Below, piece after piece: positions 25,428-33,837 of a stretch of DNA of 64,000 nucleotides (positions are counted from its first letter, which is position 1; every line of letters begins with the position of its first letter). Source of the stretch: Frigoribacterium sp. ACAM 257. Its GTDB lineage: Bacteria > Actinomycetota > Actinomycetes > Actinomycetales > Microbacteriaceae. A model generated the notes under the pieces. The model was given only the letters and a program-made list of their open reading frames with translations. It was not told the origin of the DNA and did not search any database. The stretch covers positions 62,001 through 126,000 of the forward strand of contig NZ_VOLO01000001.1 of the NCBI RefSeq assembly GCF_007954365.1, given 5' to 3'. A program made the translations under genes and the position numbers.

Positions 25428-26630
25428 ATGCGCAGCCTCCCCCTCCTCCTCGTCCGTGCCTGGGTCCGCACGCGCTACCGGGTCGTCGACGAGCTGCTGT
25501 CGACGCCGTGCCCGGACGACCACCCGAGCGGCCACGCGCCCGGCACCGATCCCGACCGCGTCCTCGTTCTCGGCAACGGCCCGGCCGTCGGCTGGGGCGT
25601 GCGCAGCCACGACCTCGCCCTGCCCGGCACGCTGGCACGCGCCCTGTCGGCGCTGACCGGCCGCGGCGCCGACGTCGACGCACTGGCCGACGCCGACGTG
25701 GCCGTCGCGACCGCCGCCTCCTTCGTGACGGGTCGCGACCTCGGCCGCTACGACGCCGTCGTCGTGGTGCTGGGCATGAGCGACGCGCTGCGGCTCGTCC
25801 CGCGGTCGCGCTGGGCCTCAGGGCTCGCCGCGCTGCTCGACACCCTCGAGGAGGCGGTCGACCCGTCGTGCGAGATCGTCGTGACGGGCATCCAGCCGCC
25901 GAGCTCGGTGCCGAAGTTCGCCCTGCGCCGCGGCGGCGTGGTGGACGCCCACGCCGACGAGCTCAACCGCGTGACCGCGGAGCTCTGCGCGGCCAGGGCC
26001 CGGGTGTCGATGGTGTGCCCGCCCGTCGCCGCGCCCGAGGGCCTCGGGGAGCCGGCCCGCGCCTCCGTCCCCTACCCGGCCTGGGCCGCCGCCCTCGCCG
26101 CCGTGGTCGCGCCGCTGGTCGACGCCGCGCTCGCCGCGGGGAGCACGGCTCGGACCGCCCGCGAGGCGCCCCAGACCGACGAGACGCGCATCGCCGCCGT
26201 CCGCGCCCTCGGGCTGCTCGACACCCCGGCCGAGAAGCGGTTCGACGACATCGTCGAGCGGGCCCGCGTGCTGCTCGGCGCCCAGGGGGCCGCGTTCTCG
26301 CTCATCGACGACGGGCGGCACTGGAACAAGTCGATCGCCGGGTCGTCACAGGTGGAGGTGCCCATCGCGTCGTCGTTCTGCTCGCAGACCGTGCGGACCG
26401 GCACCGCGATGGTCGTGCCCGACGCCTGGCGCGACGACCGCTTCGTCTCGCACCCGAGCGTGCGGTTCTACGCGGGGCACCCCGTCGAGAGCCCGGACGG
26501 CGTGCGGATCGGCGCGCTCTGCGTCGTCGACGCCGAGCCGCGGAGCGCCGAGAGCGTCGACCTCGTGCTGCTGCGCGAGCTCGCCCTGCAGGTGCAGCGC
26601 GAGCTGCGGGCGGCGCCTGTCGGCGGCTGA
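25428..26630 (+). CDS. SGNH-hydrolase-like domain fused to GAF domain
   Basis: The 400-residue protein has two parts. Residues 42-235 follow the SGNH/GDSL hydrolase pattern (VLGNGPAVGWG at 47-57, VVVVLGMSDA at 111-120), but the usual GDS nucleophile block reads GNG and the GxND block reads GMSD, so catalysis is doubtful. Residues 253-390 are a GAF domain of the type with SSFCSQTVRTG, HPSVRFYAG and IGALCVVD. The combination suggests a sensor. Its ligand and partner are unknown. Confidence 0.8.
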   Translation: MRSLPLLLVRAWVRTRYRVVDELLSTPCPDDHPSGHAPGTDPDRVLVLGNGPAVGWGVRSHDLALPGTLARALSALTGRGADVDALADADVAVATAASFVTGRDLGRYDAVVVVLGMSDALRLVPRSRWASGLAALLDTLEEAVDPSCEIVVTGIQPPSSVPKFALRRGGVVDAHADELNRVTAELCAARARVSMVCPPVAAPEGLGEPARASVPYPAWAAALAAVVAPLVDAALAAGSTARTAREAPQTDETRIAAVRALGLLDTPAEKRFDDIVERARVLLGAQGAAFSLIDDGRHWNKSIAGSSQVEVPIASSFCSQTVRTGTAMVVPDAWRDDRFVSHPSVRFYAGHPVESPDGVRIGALCVVDAEPRSAESVDLVLLRELALQVQRELRAAPVGG

Positions 26631-26684
26631 GCCCGGGCGCTCGACCCGCGTCTCGACCGCGCCTGGACCTGCGCCTCGACCCGC

Positions 26685-26770
26685 GTCGAGGACTCAGGAG
26701 ACGTCGGTCGTACCCGCCCCCGCAGCCGAGACGTCGGGACGCCGACGACGCCCGTGCCTGATTCCTCGAC
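26685..26770. repeat. 86-bp inverted-arm element, no. 1
   Basis: Arms GTCGAGGACTCAGG (26685-26698) and CCTGATTCCTCGAC (26757-26770) are inverted with 13 of 14 positions matching. It lies 54 bases after the SGNH-GAF gene. Confidence 0.85.
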
Positions 26771-26859
26771 GCGGGCCGACGCCGGTCGCCGAGCAGCCGT
26801 TGCTGCCGCTGTCGCCGAGCAGCCGCTGCTGCCGCTGCTGCTGCGGACGCCGAGCGCGC

Positions 26860-27255
26860 TCAGGACCACTGCTCGCGCACGAAGGGCGCGCGTGGTGTCC
26901 CGGCGAGGGCCCGCCGTGCCCGCGACACCCGCACGAGGTCGTCGGGCGAGTCGATCTCGTGCAGGCGGCACGGGCCGACCCTGCTCGACCAGTCGGCCGC
27001 GAAGGCCTCCGCGTCGGCGCGACGCCGACCGATCTGCGAGCCGGTCGACGAGCTCGCGCGCGTTCGGGTGCAGCGCCGCGGCGAGCAGCTCCGGGTCCTC
27101 GCGGGCCAGCTGACGACGCATCGCCCGCGACCGGCGGGCGACCCCGGCGCGGTGCTCGTCCGGGTTCGAGGACCGCAGCTCGGCGATCCACCGGGCCGCC
27201 GCCTCCTTGTCTCGACCGCCGGCGACGAGCTCGCGCGTCCAGGCCTCGACTAGCC
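26860..27255 (-). pseudogene. Frameshifted remnant, unknown
   Basis: Read on the minus strand, protein-like sequence starts near 27255 (AWTRELVAGGRDKEAAARWI) without a start codon and with a TAG just before it, continues through MRRQLAREDPELLAAALHPN to about 27040, then must change frame by one base to continue as FAADWSSRVGPCRLHEIDSP and end at a TGA at 26860. Neither frame alone makes sense over the whole span. I do not recognise the family. The rest of the 785-base gap holds one 86-bp element and CTAGC boxes. A sequencing error at the shift is possible. Confidence 0.4.
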
Positions 27256-27275
27256 GCTAGCCGGTCGCCGCTAGC
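27250..27275. promoter_or_regulatory. Three CTAGC boxes upstream of the response regulator
   Basis: CTAGC occurs at 27250, 27257 and 27271, spaced seven and fourteen bases, with GCTAGC twice in full. It could be a binding site for the response regulator encoded 140 bases downstream. Confidence 0.35.
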
Positions 27276-27415
27276 GCTGGCCGCGCGATCAGCCCGCACC
27301 GACATGTCTCATGCGATGCTGGCGGTGCGGCTCGTCCGCCCGGCGAGGTCGGCCAGCCGGACCCGGACCGAGGCACGAGCACGGACACGCACACGACGGG
27401 GACAGGAGGCGGCGG

Positions 27416-28249
27416 GTGGCACGAGGCGACCGCGACACGACACGGCAGGCGACGGTGCTGGTCGTCGACGACGACCCGAACGTGCTGCTCGGGGTCCGGG
27501 TGGCCCTCGAGACGGACGGGCACCGCGTCGTGACCGCGGCGGACGGGCGGTCGGCGCTGCTCGCCGTCGCCGAGCACGACCCCGACGCGGTCGTGCTCGA
27601 CCTGGCCATGCCGTTCCTCGACGGGGCCGCCGTCTGCCGGACACTGCGCGCGGCCGGCGACGGCGTGCCCGTCCTGGTGCTCACGGCCCACCACCGGCCC
27701 GCCGAGCGGGTCGCCGGGCTCGACGCCGGCGCCGACGACTACCTCGGCAAGCCGTTCGACGTCGACGAGCTGCGCGCCCGCGTCCGTGCCCTGCTGCGGC
27801 GGACGCCCGGCGGCTGGGACGGTCCGCCGGACCAGGCAGGAGCAGGAGTCGCGGCCGGTGCGGGGACGCGAGCCGGTGCCTGGCCTCGGTGGCGCGGGGT
27901 CGTGCTCGACGAGACAGGGCAGCGGCTGGTGCGGGAGGACGCGACCTGCACCGCGGCAGGCACGCCGGCCTCCGTCGAGCTGACCCGGATCGAGGCGGGC
28001 CTCGCCGGGCTGCTCTTCCGCGACCCCGGGCGCGTCCGCACCCGAGACGAGCTCGTCGACGTCGTCTGGGCCGACCGGCCGCCGCCCGCGTCGAACGCCC
28101 TCGACGTCGCCGTCAGCTCGCTGCGCCGCAAGCTCGCCGGGCTCGTGCGCGGGCCGGTCGACGGCGGGGCGGACGAGACTCCAGGCGGCTCGGCCGCCCG
28201 CCCCGTCGTCCGCGCCGTGCGCGGCCTCGGCTACCGGCTCGAGCCGTGA
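27416..28249 (+). CDS. OmpR-family response regulator
   Basis: The 277-residue protein has a receiver domain (about 12-125; acidic pocket DDD at 18-20, phosphorylation site Asp62, GKPF later) and a winged-helix output domain (about 165-277, ending VRAVRGLGYRLEP). A Gly/Ala-rich linker separates them. GTG follows an AGGAGG site at the right spacing. Its stop overlaps the sensor kinase start (GTGA). Confidence 0.92.
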   Translation: MARGDRDTTRQATVLVVDDDPNVLLGVRVALETDGHRVVTAADGRSALLAVAEHDPDAVVLDLAMPFLDGAAVCRTLRAAGDGVPVLVLTAHHRPAERVAGLDAGADDYLGKPFDVDELRARVRALLRRTPGGWDGPPDQAGAGVAAGAGTRAGAWPRWRGVVLDETGQRLVREDATCTAAGTPASVELTRIEAGLAGLLFRDPGRVRTRDELVDVVWADRPPPASNALDVAVSSLRRKLAGLVRGPVDGGADETPGGSAARPVVRAVRGLGYRLEP

Positions 28250-29613
28250 CCGCGCGACGCGGTTCGCTCCGGCGCCGGGTCGCCGTCCTCGTCGCCGGGT
28301 CGGTGGCCGTCGCGGTGGTGCTCGTCGCCGTCCTGACCTGGCTCGTCGTCTCGAGCCAGGTCCGCGCCTCCCTCGACACGGCTCTCGACCGCGAGGCGAC
28401 CCGCGTGCAGCGCCTCGTCAGGGTCGACGCCGACTGGACCGGCGAGGGCAGCGAGCAGTGCCGCTGGGCGGCGGAGCCCGCCTGTGTCCGGCTGGTCGAG
28501 TTCGCCGACGGGCTGGGCACCGGCACGGGGCCCCTGCGGACGACGGAGGCGGCCCTCGCGGTCGCCCGCGGGGACCAGCCGCGGGCGCGCTGGACGGCGG
28601 GTCCGGTCCGGGTGGTGGCCGTCCCGGCCCGGCCGGGCGAGGCCGCCCTCGTCGGCGTCCCGACGCGCCAGGCCGACCTGGCCCTCACCCGGACGGCCGT
28701 CGCCCTCACCGCGACGGGCGGAGCCGGCGTCGGCCTCGCGGGCCTGCTCGGCTGGGCCGCGGCGACCGTCGGGCTGCGCCCGGTGCGGCGCCTCGACGAG
28801 GCCGTCCGGCGCGTGAGCGACAGCGCCGACCCGCACGACCACGTCGACCTCTCGTCGACCTCGCCCGACGACGAGCTCGGCCGGCTCGCCGTCGCCGTCG
28901 ACTCCATGCTCGTCGAGCTCGCCGCGGCCGACGACGCCCAGCGTGCCTTCGTGGCCGACGCCTCCCACGAACTGCGAACGCCCCTCACGACCCTCCGCAC
29001 GAACGTCCAGCTGCTCACCGCTGACCGTCCGCTCCGACCCGAGACGCGGGCAGCCCTCGGGGCGGCGCTCGGCGAGGAGGTGGCGGCGATGACGCGCACC
29101 GTGGACGACCTCGTGGAGCTCGCGGGCGACGACCGCGCGCGGACGGCCGAGCTGGTCGTCGAGGACGTCGTCGCGGCCGCCCGTGCGGCGGTGGCGGCCG
29201 TGTCGCGTCGTGCGCCCGGCGTGGAGCTGCGGACGGAGCTGCCGGACGCGCCGACGGGCGTGCGCGTCCCCCCGGGGCGGCTGGGGCGCCTCCTCGACGT
29301 CGTGCTCGACAACGCCGTCAAGTACGGGGCCGGGGGCGCGATCGAGGTGCGCGTCGTCCGCGAGACGCCGGCGGCGGTCGCCGACGTCGTCGTCACGGTG
29401 TCCGACCACGGCGTCGGCATCCCCGCCGACGAGCGGCAGCGGGTGTTCGACCGGTTCCACCGGGCACCGGCCGCCCGCGGGCTGCCCGGGTCGGGGCTCG
29501 GGCTCGCCATCGCGGCGCAGGTCGTCGCGCGGGCCGGCGGCGCGATCACCGCCGAGGCTCGCTCGGACGGCGGCGCGGGCACGACCATCCGGCTGGTGCT
29601 CCGCGAGGGCTGA
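28246..29613 (+). CDS. Membrane sensor histidine kinase
   Basis: The 455-residue protein has two membrane segments (about 11-34 and 150-175) around an outside domain with a Cys72-Cys80 pair that could form a disulfide. A HAMP-like linker, a HisKA domain (DASHELRTPL, His241) and an ATPase domain (DVVLDNAVKYG, then SDHGVGIP and GSGLGLAI) follow. It should phosphorylate the response regulator encoded before it. The gene 61 bases downstream encodes a MurG-like protein, hinting at an envelope stimulus. Confidence 0.92.
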   Translation: MTARRGSLRRRVAVLVAGSVAVAVVLVAVLTWLVVSSQVRASLDTALDREATRVQRLVRVDADWTGEGSEQCRWAAEPACVRLVEFADGLGTGTGPLRTTEAALAVARGDQPRARWTAGPVRVVAVPARPGEAALVGVPTRQADLALTRTAVALTATGGAGVGLAGLLGWAAATVGLRPVRRLDEAVRRVSDSADPHDHVDLSSTSPDDELGRLAVAVDSMLVELAAADDAQRAFVADASHELRTPLTTLRTNVQLLTADRPLRPETRAALGAALGEEVAAMTRTVDDLVELAGDDRARTAELVVEDVVAAARAAVAAVSRRAPGVELRTELPDAPTGVRVPPGRLGRLLDVVLDNAVKYGAGGAIEVRVVRETPAAVADVVVTVSDHGVGIPADERQRVFDRFHRAPAARGLPGSGLGLAIAAQVVARAGGAITAEARSDGGAGTTIRLVLREG

Positions 29614-29674
29614 CCTGGTCGCCTCGGCAGCCGCACTTCACCTTCACCTCACGCAGGGGCCCGACCCTTGCGGC

Positions 29675-31027
29675 ATGACAACCACCACCTCGAGACGCAC
29701 CCGCTCGGCCCGGCCGGTCGACCGCCTCCGCGTCGTCGTCGCCGCCGGGGGCACCGGCGGCCACGTGTTCCCCGGCATCGCCGTCGCCGCGGCGCTGCAG
29801 CGACAGGCGCCGGAGGCGGTCGTCACCTTCGCCGGCACCGCAGACCGGCTGGAGGCGACCCTCGTCCCGGCGGCCGGCTACGAGCTCGACACGACGCCGA
29901 TGGTCGCCTTCCCCCGGCGACCGGGCCTCTCGGCCCTGATGTTCCCGGCGCGGTTCGTCCGCTGCGTGCTCGTCGCGCGTCGCCAACTGCGGCGACGGCG
30001 CGCGCAGGTCGTCGTCGGGGTGGGCGGCTACCCCAGCGTGCCGGCCGTCGTCGCGGGCTGGTCCCTGGGCCTGCCCGTGGTCGTGCACGAGTCGAACGCG
30101 GCGCCGGGGCTCGCGAACCGTCTCGCGGCTCGGCTGTCAGGGCGCGTCGCCTGCGCCTTCGACCCCGCGTCGGCCGGGCTCGCCGGCGGGGCGGAGGTGC
30201 GGCGGGTCGGCATCCCGATCCTGCCTGCCCTGGCGGCGTGCGACCGGGAGTCGCTTCGGGGGCCGACCCGCGCCTCCTGGGGCGTCGACGACGACGAGCT
30301 GCTCGTCGTGGTCTCGGGCGGCAGCCTGGGGGCGGCGTCGCTCGACCGTGCCGCGGTCGAGCTCGCGTGCACGTCGGCCGCGCGGGCAGCGGAGGGCGGC
30401 GTCGAGAAGGTCGGCGCCCTGCTCGGCCGACGGCTCCGGCTCGTCGTCAAGGCGAGCCCGGCCCACGTCGCGAGCCTGCGCCGCGCACTGGCTCAGGGCG
30501 GCGGCGACCGGGTGGCCGAGGTCGTCGAGCACATCGACGACATGGCGGCCGCCTACTCGGCGGCGGACGTCGTCGTCGTCCGGGGCGGAGCGTGCACCGT
30601 GGCCGAGGTCGAGCACCTCGGCGTCCCCGCGGTCGTCGTGCCCCTGCCCGGCGCGACGGACGACCACCAGACCGCCAACGCGGAGGCGCTGGCCGCGTCG
30701 GGTCGGGCACCCGTCGTCGTCGTGCGCGACGGCGACCTCGACGGCGAGACGCTGGCGGCGTCACTGACCAGGGCGGTCGAGCTCGCCGAGGTCGCCCCGG
30801 CCGCCCCGCCTGCCAGACCGGCGGGCCCGTCGCCCCACGCCGGCGCCGCCGACGCCGTGGCCGGCTGGGTGATCGAGCTCGCGCCCCCGGCCTGTCGCGT
30901 CGCCTCCGCGGCCTCGCCCTCCGGCACCTCCTCGATCGGCACCTCCTCGATCGGCACCTCCTCGATCCGCGCCTCCTCGTTCTCCACCTCCACCTCCACC
31001 AGCTCGACCGAAGGGACCACCTCATGA
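29675..31027 (+). CDS. MurG-like UDP-sugar glycosyltransferase
   Basis: The 450-residue protein follows MurG closely: GGTGGH at 25-30, VHESNAAPGLANRL, SGGSLGA for the usual GGSQGA, and RGGACTVAEVEHLGVPAV for RAGAST-type. MurG adds N-acetylglucosamine to lipid I in peptidoglycan synthesis. It is not in a division/wall cluster and is about 80 residues longer, with a Ser/Thr-rich tail made by 15-base repeats, so I regard it as a specialised paralogue for another undecaprenyl-linked or surface glycan. It overlaps the next gene (ATGA). Confidence 0.8.
   Translation: MTTTTSRRTRSARPVDRLRVVVAAGGTGGHVFPGIAVAAALQRQAPEAVVTFAGTADRLEATLVPAAGYELDTTPMVAFPRRPGLSALMFPARFVRCVLVARRQLRRRRAQVVVGVGGYPSVPAVVAGWSLGLPVVVHESNAAPGLANRLAARLSGRVACAFDPASAGLAGGAEVRRVGIPILPALAACDRESLRGPTRASWGVDDDELLVVVSGGSLGAASLDRAAVELACTSAARAAEGGVEKVGALLGRRLRLVVKASPAHVASLRRALAQGGGDRVAEVVEHIDDMAAAYSAADVVVVRGGACTVAEVEHLGVPAVVVPLPGATDDHQTANAEALAASGRAPVVVVRDGDLDGETLAASLTRAVELAEVAPAAPPARPAGPSPHAGAADAVAGWVIELAPPACRVASAASPSGTSSIGTSSIGTSSIRASSFSTSTSTSSTEGTTS
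30923..30967. repeat. Three 15-base coding repeats
   Basis: GGCACCTCCTCGATC occurs three times in a row in the tail of the MurG-like gene and encodes GTSSI each time. Unit length is a multiple of three, so changes in copy number would keep frame. Confidence 0.8.
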
Positions 31028-32010
31028 ACGACTCCACCTGGCAGGGCCGCACCGTCCTCGTGACCGGAGCGGAGGGCTTCATCGGCTCGGCGCTCGTCGA
31101 CGAGCTCGTCGCGCGGGGGGCCAGGGTGCGGGCCCTGTGCCACTACAAGCCCTACGGCGCGGCGGGAGCCCTCGCCCGGTACGCGTCCGACCACCGCGTC
31201 GAGCTGCTCGCGGGCGACGTCCGCGACCCGTTCGTGGTCGACGAGGCCGTGGCCGGGGTCGAGGTCGTGTTCCACCTCGCGGCCCTGATCGGCATCCCGT
31301 ACTCGTACGTCGCCCCGGAGTCGTACGTCCAGACCAACGTCGTCGGGTCGCACGCCGTGGTCGCGGCCTGCCGTCGGCACGGCGCCCGCATGGTGCACAC
31401 CTCGACCTCCGAGACCTACGGCAGCGCGCTCAGGGTGCCGATGGACGAGAGCCACCCGGCACAGCCCCAGTCGCCCTACGCCGCCTCCAAGATCGCGGCC
31501 GACGCCCTCGTGCTCTCGTACCACGCGTCGTTCGGCACCGAGGTGGCCGTCTGCCGCCCGTTCAACACGTACGGCCCGCGGCAGAGCGCACGGGCCGTCA
31601 TCCCGGCGATCCTGCGGCAGCTCGCCGACGGCGCCGACGAGATCCGGCTCGGGTCGACGGCGCCGACCCGTGACTTCACCCACGTCTCGGACACGGTCGC
31701 CGGGTTCCTCACGGTCGGGTCGTCGGACGCCGCGCTCGGGCGCGCGGTCAACCTCGGCACCGGCCAGGAGATCAGCATCGGGGCGCTCGCCGAGCTGCTC
31801 GTCCGGGTCAGCGGTCGGGACGCGCGGGTCGTCGTCGACGAGTCGCGGCTCCGGCCCGACGCGAGCGAGGTCGACCGCCTCCTGTCCGACAACGGGTTCG
31901 CGCGGCAGCTCGGCTGGGAGCCGTCGACGAGCCTCGAGGACGGCCTCCGCGACACCTGGCGGTGGGTGCTCGGCAGCGACGAGCCGGGCGCCACGCGGTA
32001 CGTCGTCTAG
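31024..32010 (+). CDS. NDP-sugar 4,6-dehydratase-like SDR
   Basis: The 328-residue extended short-chain dehydrogenase binds NAD(P) through TGAEGFIG and has the active-site set TSTSETYG and YAASK. The stretch AALIGIPYSYVAPESYVQTN closely recalls LegB-type 4,6-dehydratases that start the synthesis of deoxy or legionaminic-type sugars. Its start overlaps the MurG-like gene, so the sugar it makes may be the one transferred or a modification of it. The exact nucleotide sugar is unknown. Confidence 0.82.
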   Translation: MNDSTWQGRTVLVTGAEGFIGSALVDELVARGARVRALCHYKPYGAAGALARYASDHRVELLAGDVRDPFVVDEAVAGVEVVFHLAALIGIPYSYVAPESYVQTNVVGSHAVVAACRRHGARMVHTSTSETYGSALRVPMDESHPAQPQSPYAASKIAADALVLSYHASFGTEVAVCRPFNTYGPRQSARAVIPAILRQLADGADEIRLGSTAPTRDFTHVSDTVAGFLTVGSSDAALGRAVNLGTGQEISIGALAELLVRVSGRDARVVVDESRLRPDASEVDRLLSDNGFARQLGWEPSTSLEDGLRDTWRWVLGSDEPGATRYVV

Positions 32011-32045
32011 CCGGAGTCGAGCGGCGTCGAGCGGCGTCGGGCGGC

Positions 32046-32131
32046 GTCGAGCTCTCAGGAGACGGCGTCGTCGACGCGTCGGACGACGGCAGCTCGGGGC
32101 GGGGATCGACGCGGTCGCCTGAGTCCTCGAC
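32046..32131. repeat. 86-bp inverted-arm element, no. 2
   Basis: Arms GTCGAGCTCTCAGG (32046-32059) and CCTGAGTCCTCGAC (32118-32131) match at 12 of 14 positions. It lies 36 bases after the dehydratase-like gene. Confidence 0.85.
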
Positions 32132-32191
32132 GCGACCCGACCCGGAGCCCGCAACGGCCCGGCGCTGCCCGGCGCGCGGCAGACTGGGCCG

Positions 32192-32533
32192 ATGGCCGAC
32201 GCACCCGCACCCCTCGTCACTCCGGACGGCCGGTACCTCGTCGTGCGGGGGCGTCTCTGGCGCCGCACGGACCCGTCGCTGCCCGAGCAGCGCCGGGCCG
32301 AGTTGGTGCACGAGCTGATGGAGGCGCGGCGCGCGAAGAAGAGCGCTCTCGCCGACGACGACCCCCAGGCCCGCGAGGCCGCCCGAGCCCGCGTCGACGC
32401 CGCGAAGACGGCGCTCGGAGAGCGGGGCCCGGTCTGGTGGGACGACGACGCCCCGGACGAGACCCGCCGCATGGCCGAGAACACCCGCTACGCGGACTGG
32501 TTCGCGGAGGCGAGCGGAGGCGAGGCCGGCTAG
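32192..32533 (+). CDS. Small conserved-looking cytoplasmic protein, unknown
   Basis: The 113-residue protein is charged, mostly helical, and contains GRYLVVRGRLWRRTDPSLPE near the start and a GPVWWDDDAPDE motif later. I have seen this pattern in many small proteobacterial and actinobacterial proteins of unknown role, but cannot name a function. It stands alone, transcribed towards a LysR-like gene on the other strand. Confidence 0.7.
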   Translation: MADAPAPLVTPDGRYLVVRGRLWRRTDPSLPEQRRAELVHELMEARRAKKSALADDDPQAREAARARVDAAKTALGERGPVWWDDDAPDETRRMAENTRYADWFAEASGGEAG

Positions 32534-32581
32534 CGCCCCTGGCGCCCTGTGACCGCCGACGCCCCTGGCGCCCTGGCGTCC

Positions 32582-32929
32582 CTAGCGCCCCTGCCGCTTC
32601 TTGAACGGCTTGGGCTGCCCCTTGACCGCCGGGGTGCGCCCCTTGCCCTTCGACGCCTTGGCCTTGCCGCCGGCCGGGGGAGCAGGCGGCGCAGGCGGCG
32701 TCGAGGGGCTGGCCAGCTCCTCCTCGGCGACGACGACGGCTGCGCGGCCCGCCTTGGTCAGGCGGTAGGGGGAGGCGTCGCGGTCGAACAGCTTCTGCCC
32801 GAACTCGAGCTCGAGCGCCTCGATCGACGACTCGAGCTTCTGCCGCGAGATGCCGAGCTTGTCGGCCGCGACGGGGAAGTGCAGCACCTCGGCCGCGACG
32901 AGGAAGTGCCTCAGGTGGCTCGTCTTCAC
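32582..32929 (-). CDS. Stand-alone LysR-type HTH protein with basic tail
   Basis: The 115-residue protein contains a LysR winged helix (HLRHFLVAAEVLHFPVAADK to about residue 60, with QKLFDRDASPYRLTKAG) but lacks the effector-binding domain of about 200 residues. In its place is a Pro-rich linker and a Lys/Gly-rich tail (KAKASKGKGRTPAVKGQPKP). The tail resembles those of histone-like DNA-binding proteins. It could be a small chromosomal or regulatory protein. The gene lies just after the first ferritin-like gene on the same strand. Confidence 0.75.
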   Translation of the reverse strand: MKTSHLRHFLVAAEVLHFPVAADKLGISRQKLESSIEALELEFGQKLFDRDASPYRLTKAGRAAVVVAEEELASPSTPPAPPAPPAGGKAKASKGKGRTPAVKGQPKPFKKRQGR

Positions 32930-32986
32930 GTGGTGTCGCCTCTCGCTGGTCGGCCGGGTGCCCGACCGCCCCAGACTAACGGAGCC

Positions 32987-33814
32987 TCAGGCGACGCTGA
33001 CCGAGCCGCCCGCGGCGGGCCCGTGCGTGACGCCGAGTCCGTCGAGCGCCTTCTGGAAGATCGTCAGCCCCGACATGCCGGGCAGGTTCGAGATGTTGGC
33101 GTCGAGCTTCTCGGCGGCCTTGCGGCCCTCTTCGCCGCTCATCAGCTGGCCGAAGACGAACTTCACGTCGTCGAGCTCCATGATCGACGAGCCGACGGGC
33201 GCCCAGACCTTCTGGAGCAGGAAGCGGGTCAGCTTCTGCGCCTTCTTGCTCTTGAGCAGGCGCTCGCGGGCCTGGGAGACGTAGAACGCGACGTGGCGCG
33301 ACTCCTGGCGGGCGATGCGGACGAGCAGCTCGGCGAGCACGGGATCTTTCTCGAGGGCGGCCATGCGCTTGTACGCGGCGACGGCGGAGTACTCGTTCGC
33401 GGCACCCCACGACATGTGAACGGCGACGAAGTCGGAGCCGACGAACTTGCCGAGCAGGCCCTGCTTGACCGGGTCGAGCTTGTCGCGCCAGCCGAGCTTG
33501 AGGCGGTTCGCGCGCAGCTGGTCGTAGTCGACCTTCTCGCCGTGCACCTCGAGGATCGCGGCGAGGGCCTCGCCGTGCCAGAACTCCTCGCGGTTCCACA
33601 TCGTCATGAAGGTCGAGACGTCGCCCTCCTTGTGCGAGGGGGTCGTCAGCAGGTCGCGGGTGTAGCAGACCGTGTGGTACTCGACGTCGGCCATGTAGCG
33701 GAGCGTGCGGAGGGAGTCCGGGCTGAGCGGGTTCTCCTTGAAGTGGTCCAGGTCGAGGTCGTCCCAGGTGATGCGCTCGCTGGTGGCGGCGAACTTGTCG
33801 ATGTCGAATGCCAT
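32987..33814 (-). CDS. Ferritin-like diiron protein, intact site
   Basis: The 275-residue, all-helical protein has the ligand pattern of a four-helix-bundle diiron site: Glu45, Glu77-x-x-His80 (EFWH), Glu141 and Glu171-x-x-His174 (ESRH). Such proteins activate oxygen as desaturases, oxygenases or aldehyde-deformylating enzymes. It is the last gene of an operon with a fatty acyl reductase and sits opposite the ether-lipid genes, so an oxygen-dependent change of a fatty chain, aldehyde or ether lipid is a fair hypothesis. It is not clearly an acyl-ACP desaturase by length or motif. Confidence 0.78.
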   Translation of the reverse strand: MAFDIDKFAATSERITWDDLDLDHFKENPLSPDSLRTLRYMADVEYHTVCYTRDLLTTPSHKEGDVSTFMTMWNREEFWHGEALAAILEVHGEKVDYDQLRANRLKLGWRDKLDPVKQGLLGKFVGSDFVAVHMSWGAANEYSAVAAYKRMAALEKDPVLAELLVRIARQESRHVAFYVSQARERLLKSKKAQKLTRFLLQKVWAPVGSSIMELDDVKFVFGQLMSGEEGRKAAEKLDANISNLPGMSGLTIFQKALDGLGVTHGPAAGGSVSVA

Positions 33815-33837
33815 GTGGCGTGAGGAGGCGCGGGTCG

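Noticed and set aside
29675-31027. Canonical murG of the division and cell wall cluster
   Set aside because: Neighbours are a two-component system and a sugar dehydratase, motifs are slightly changed and the protein is longer.
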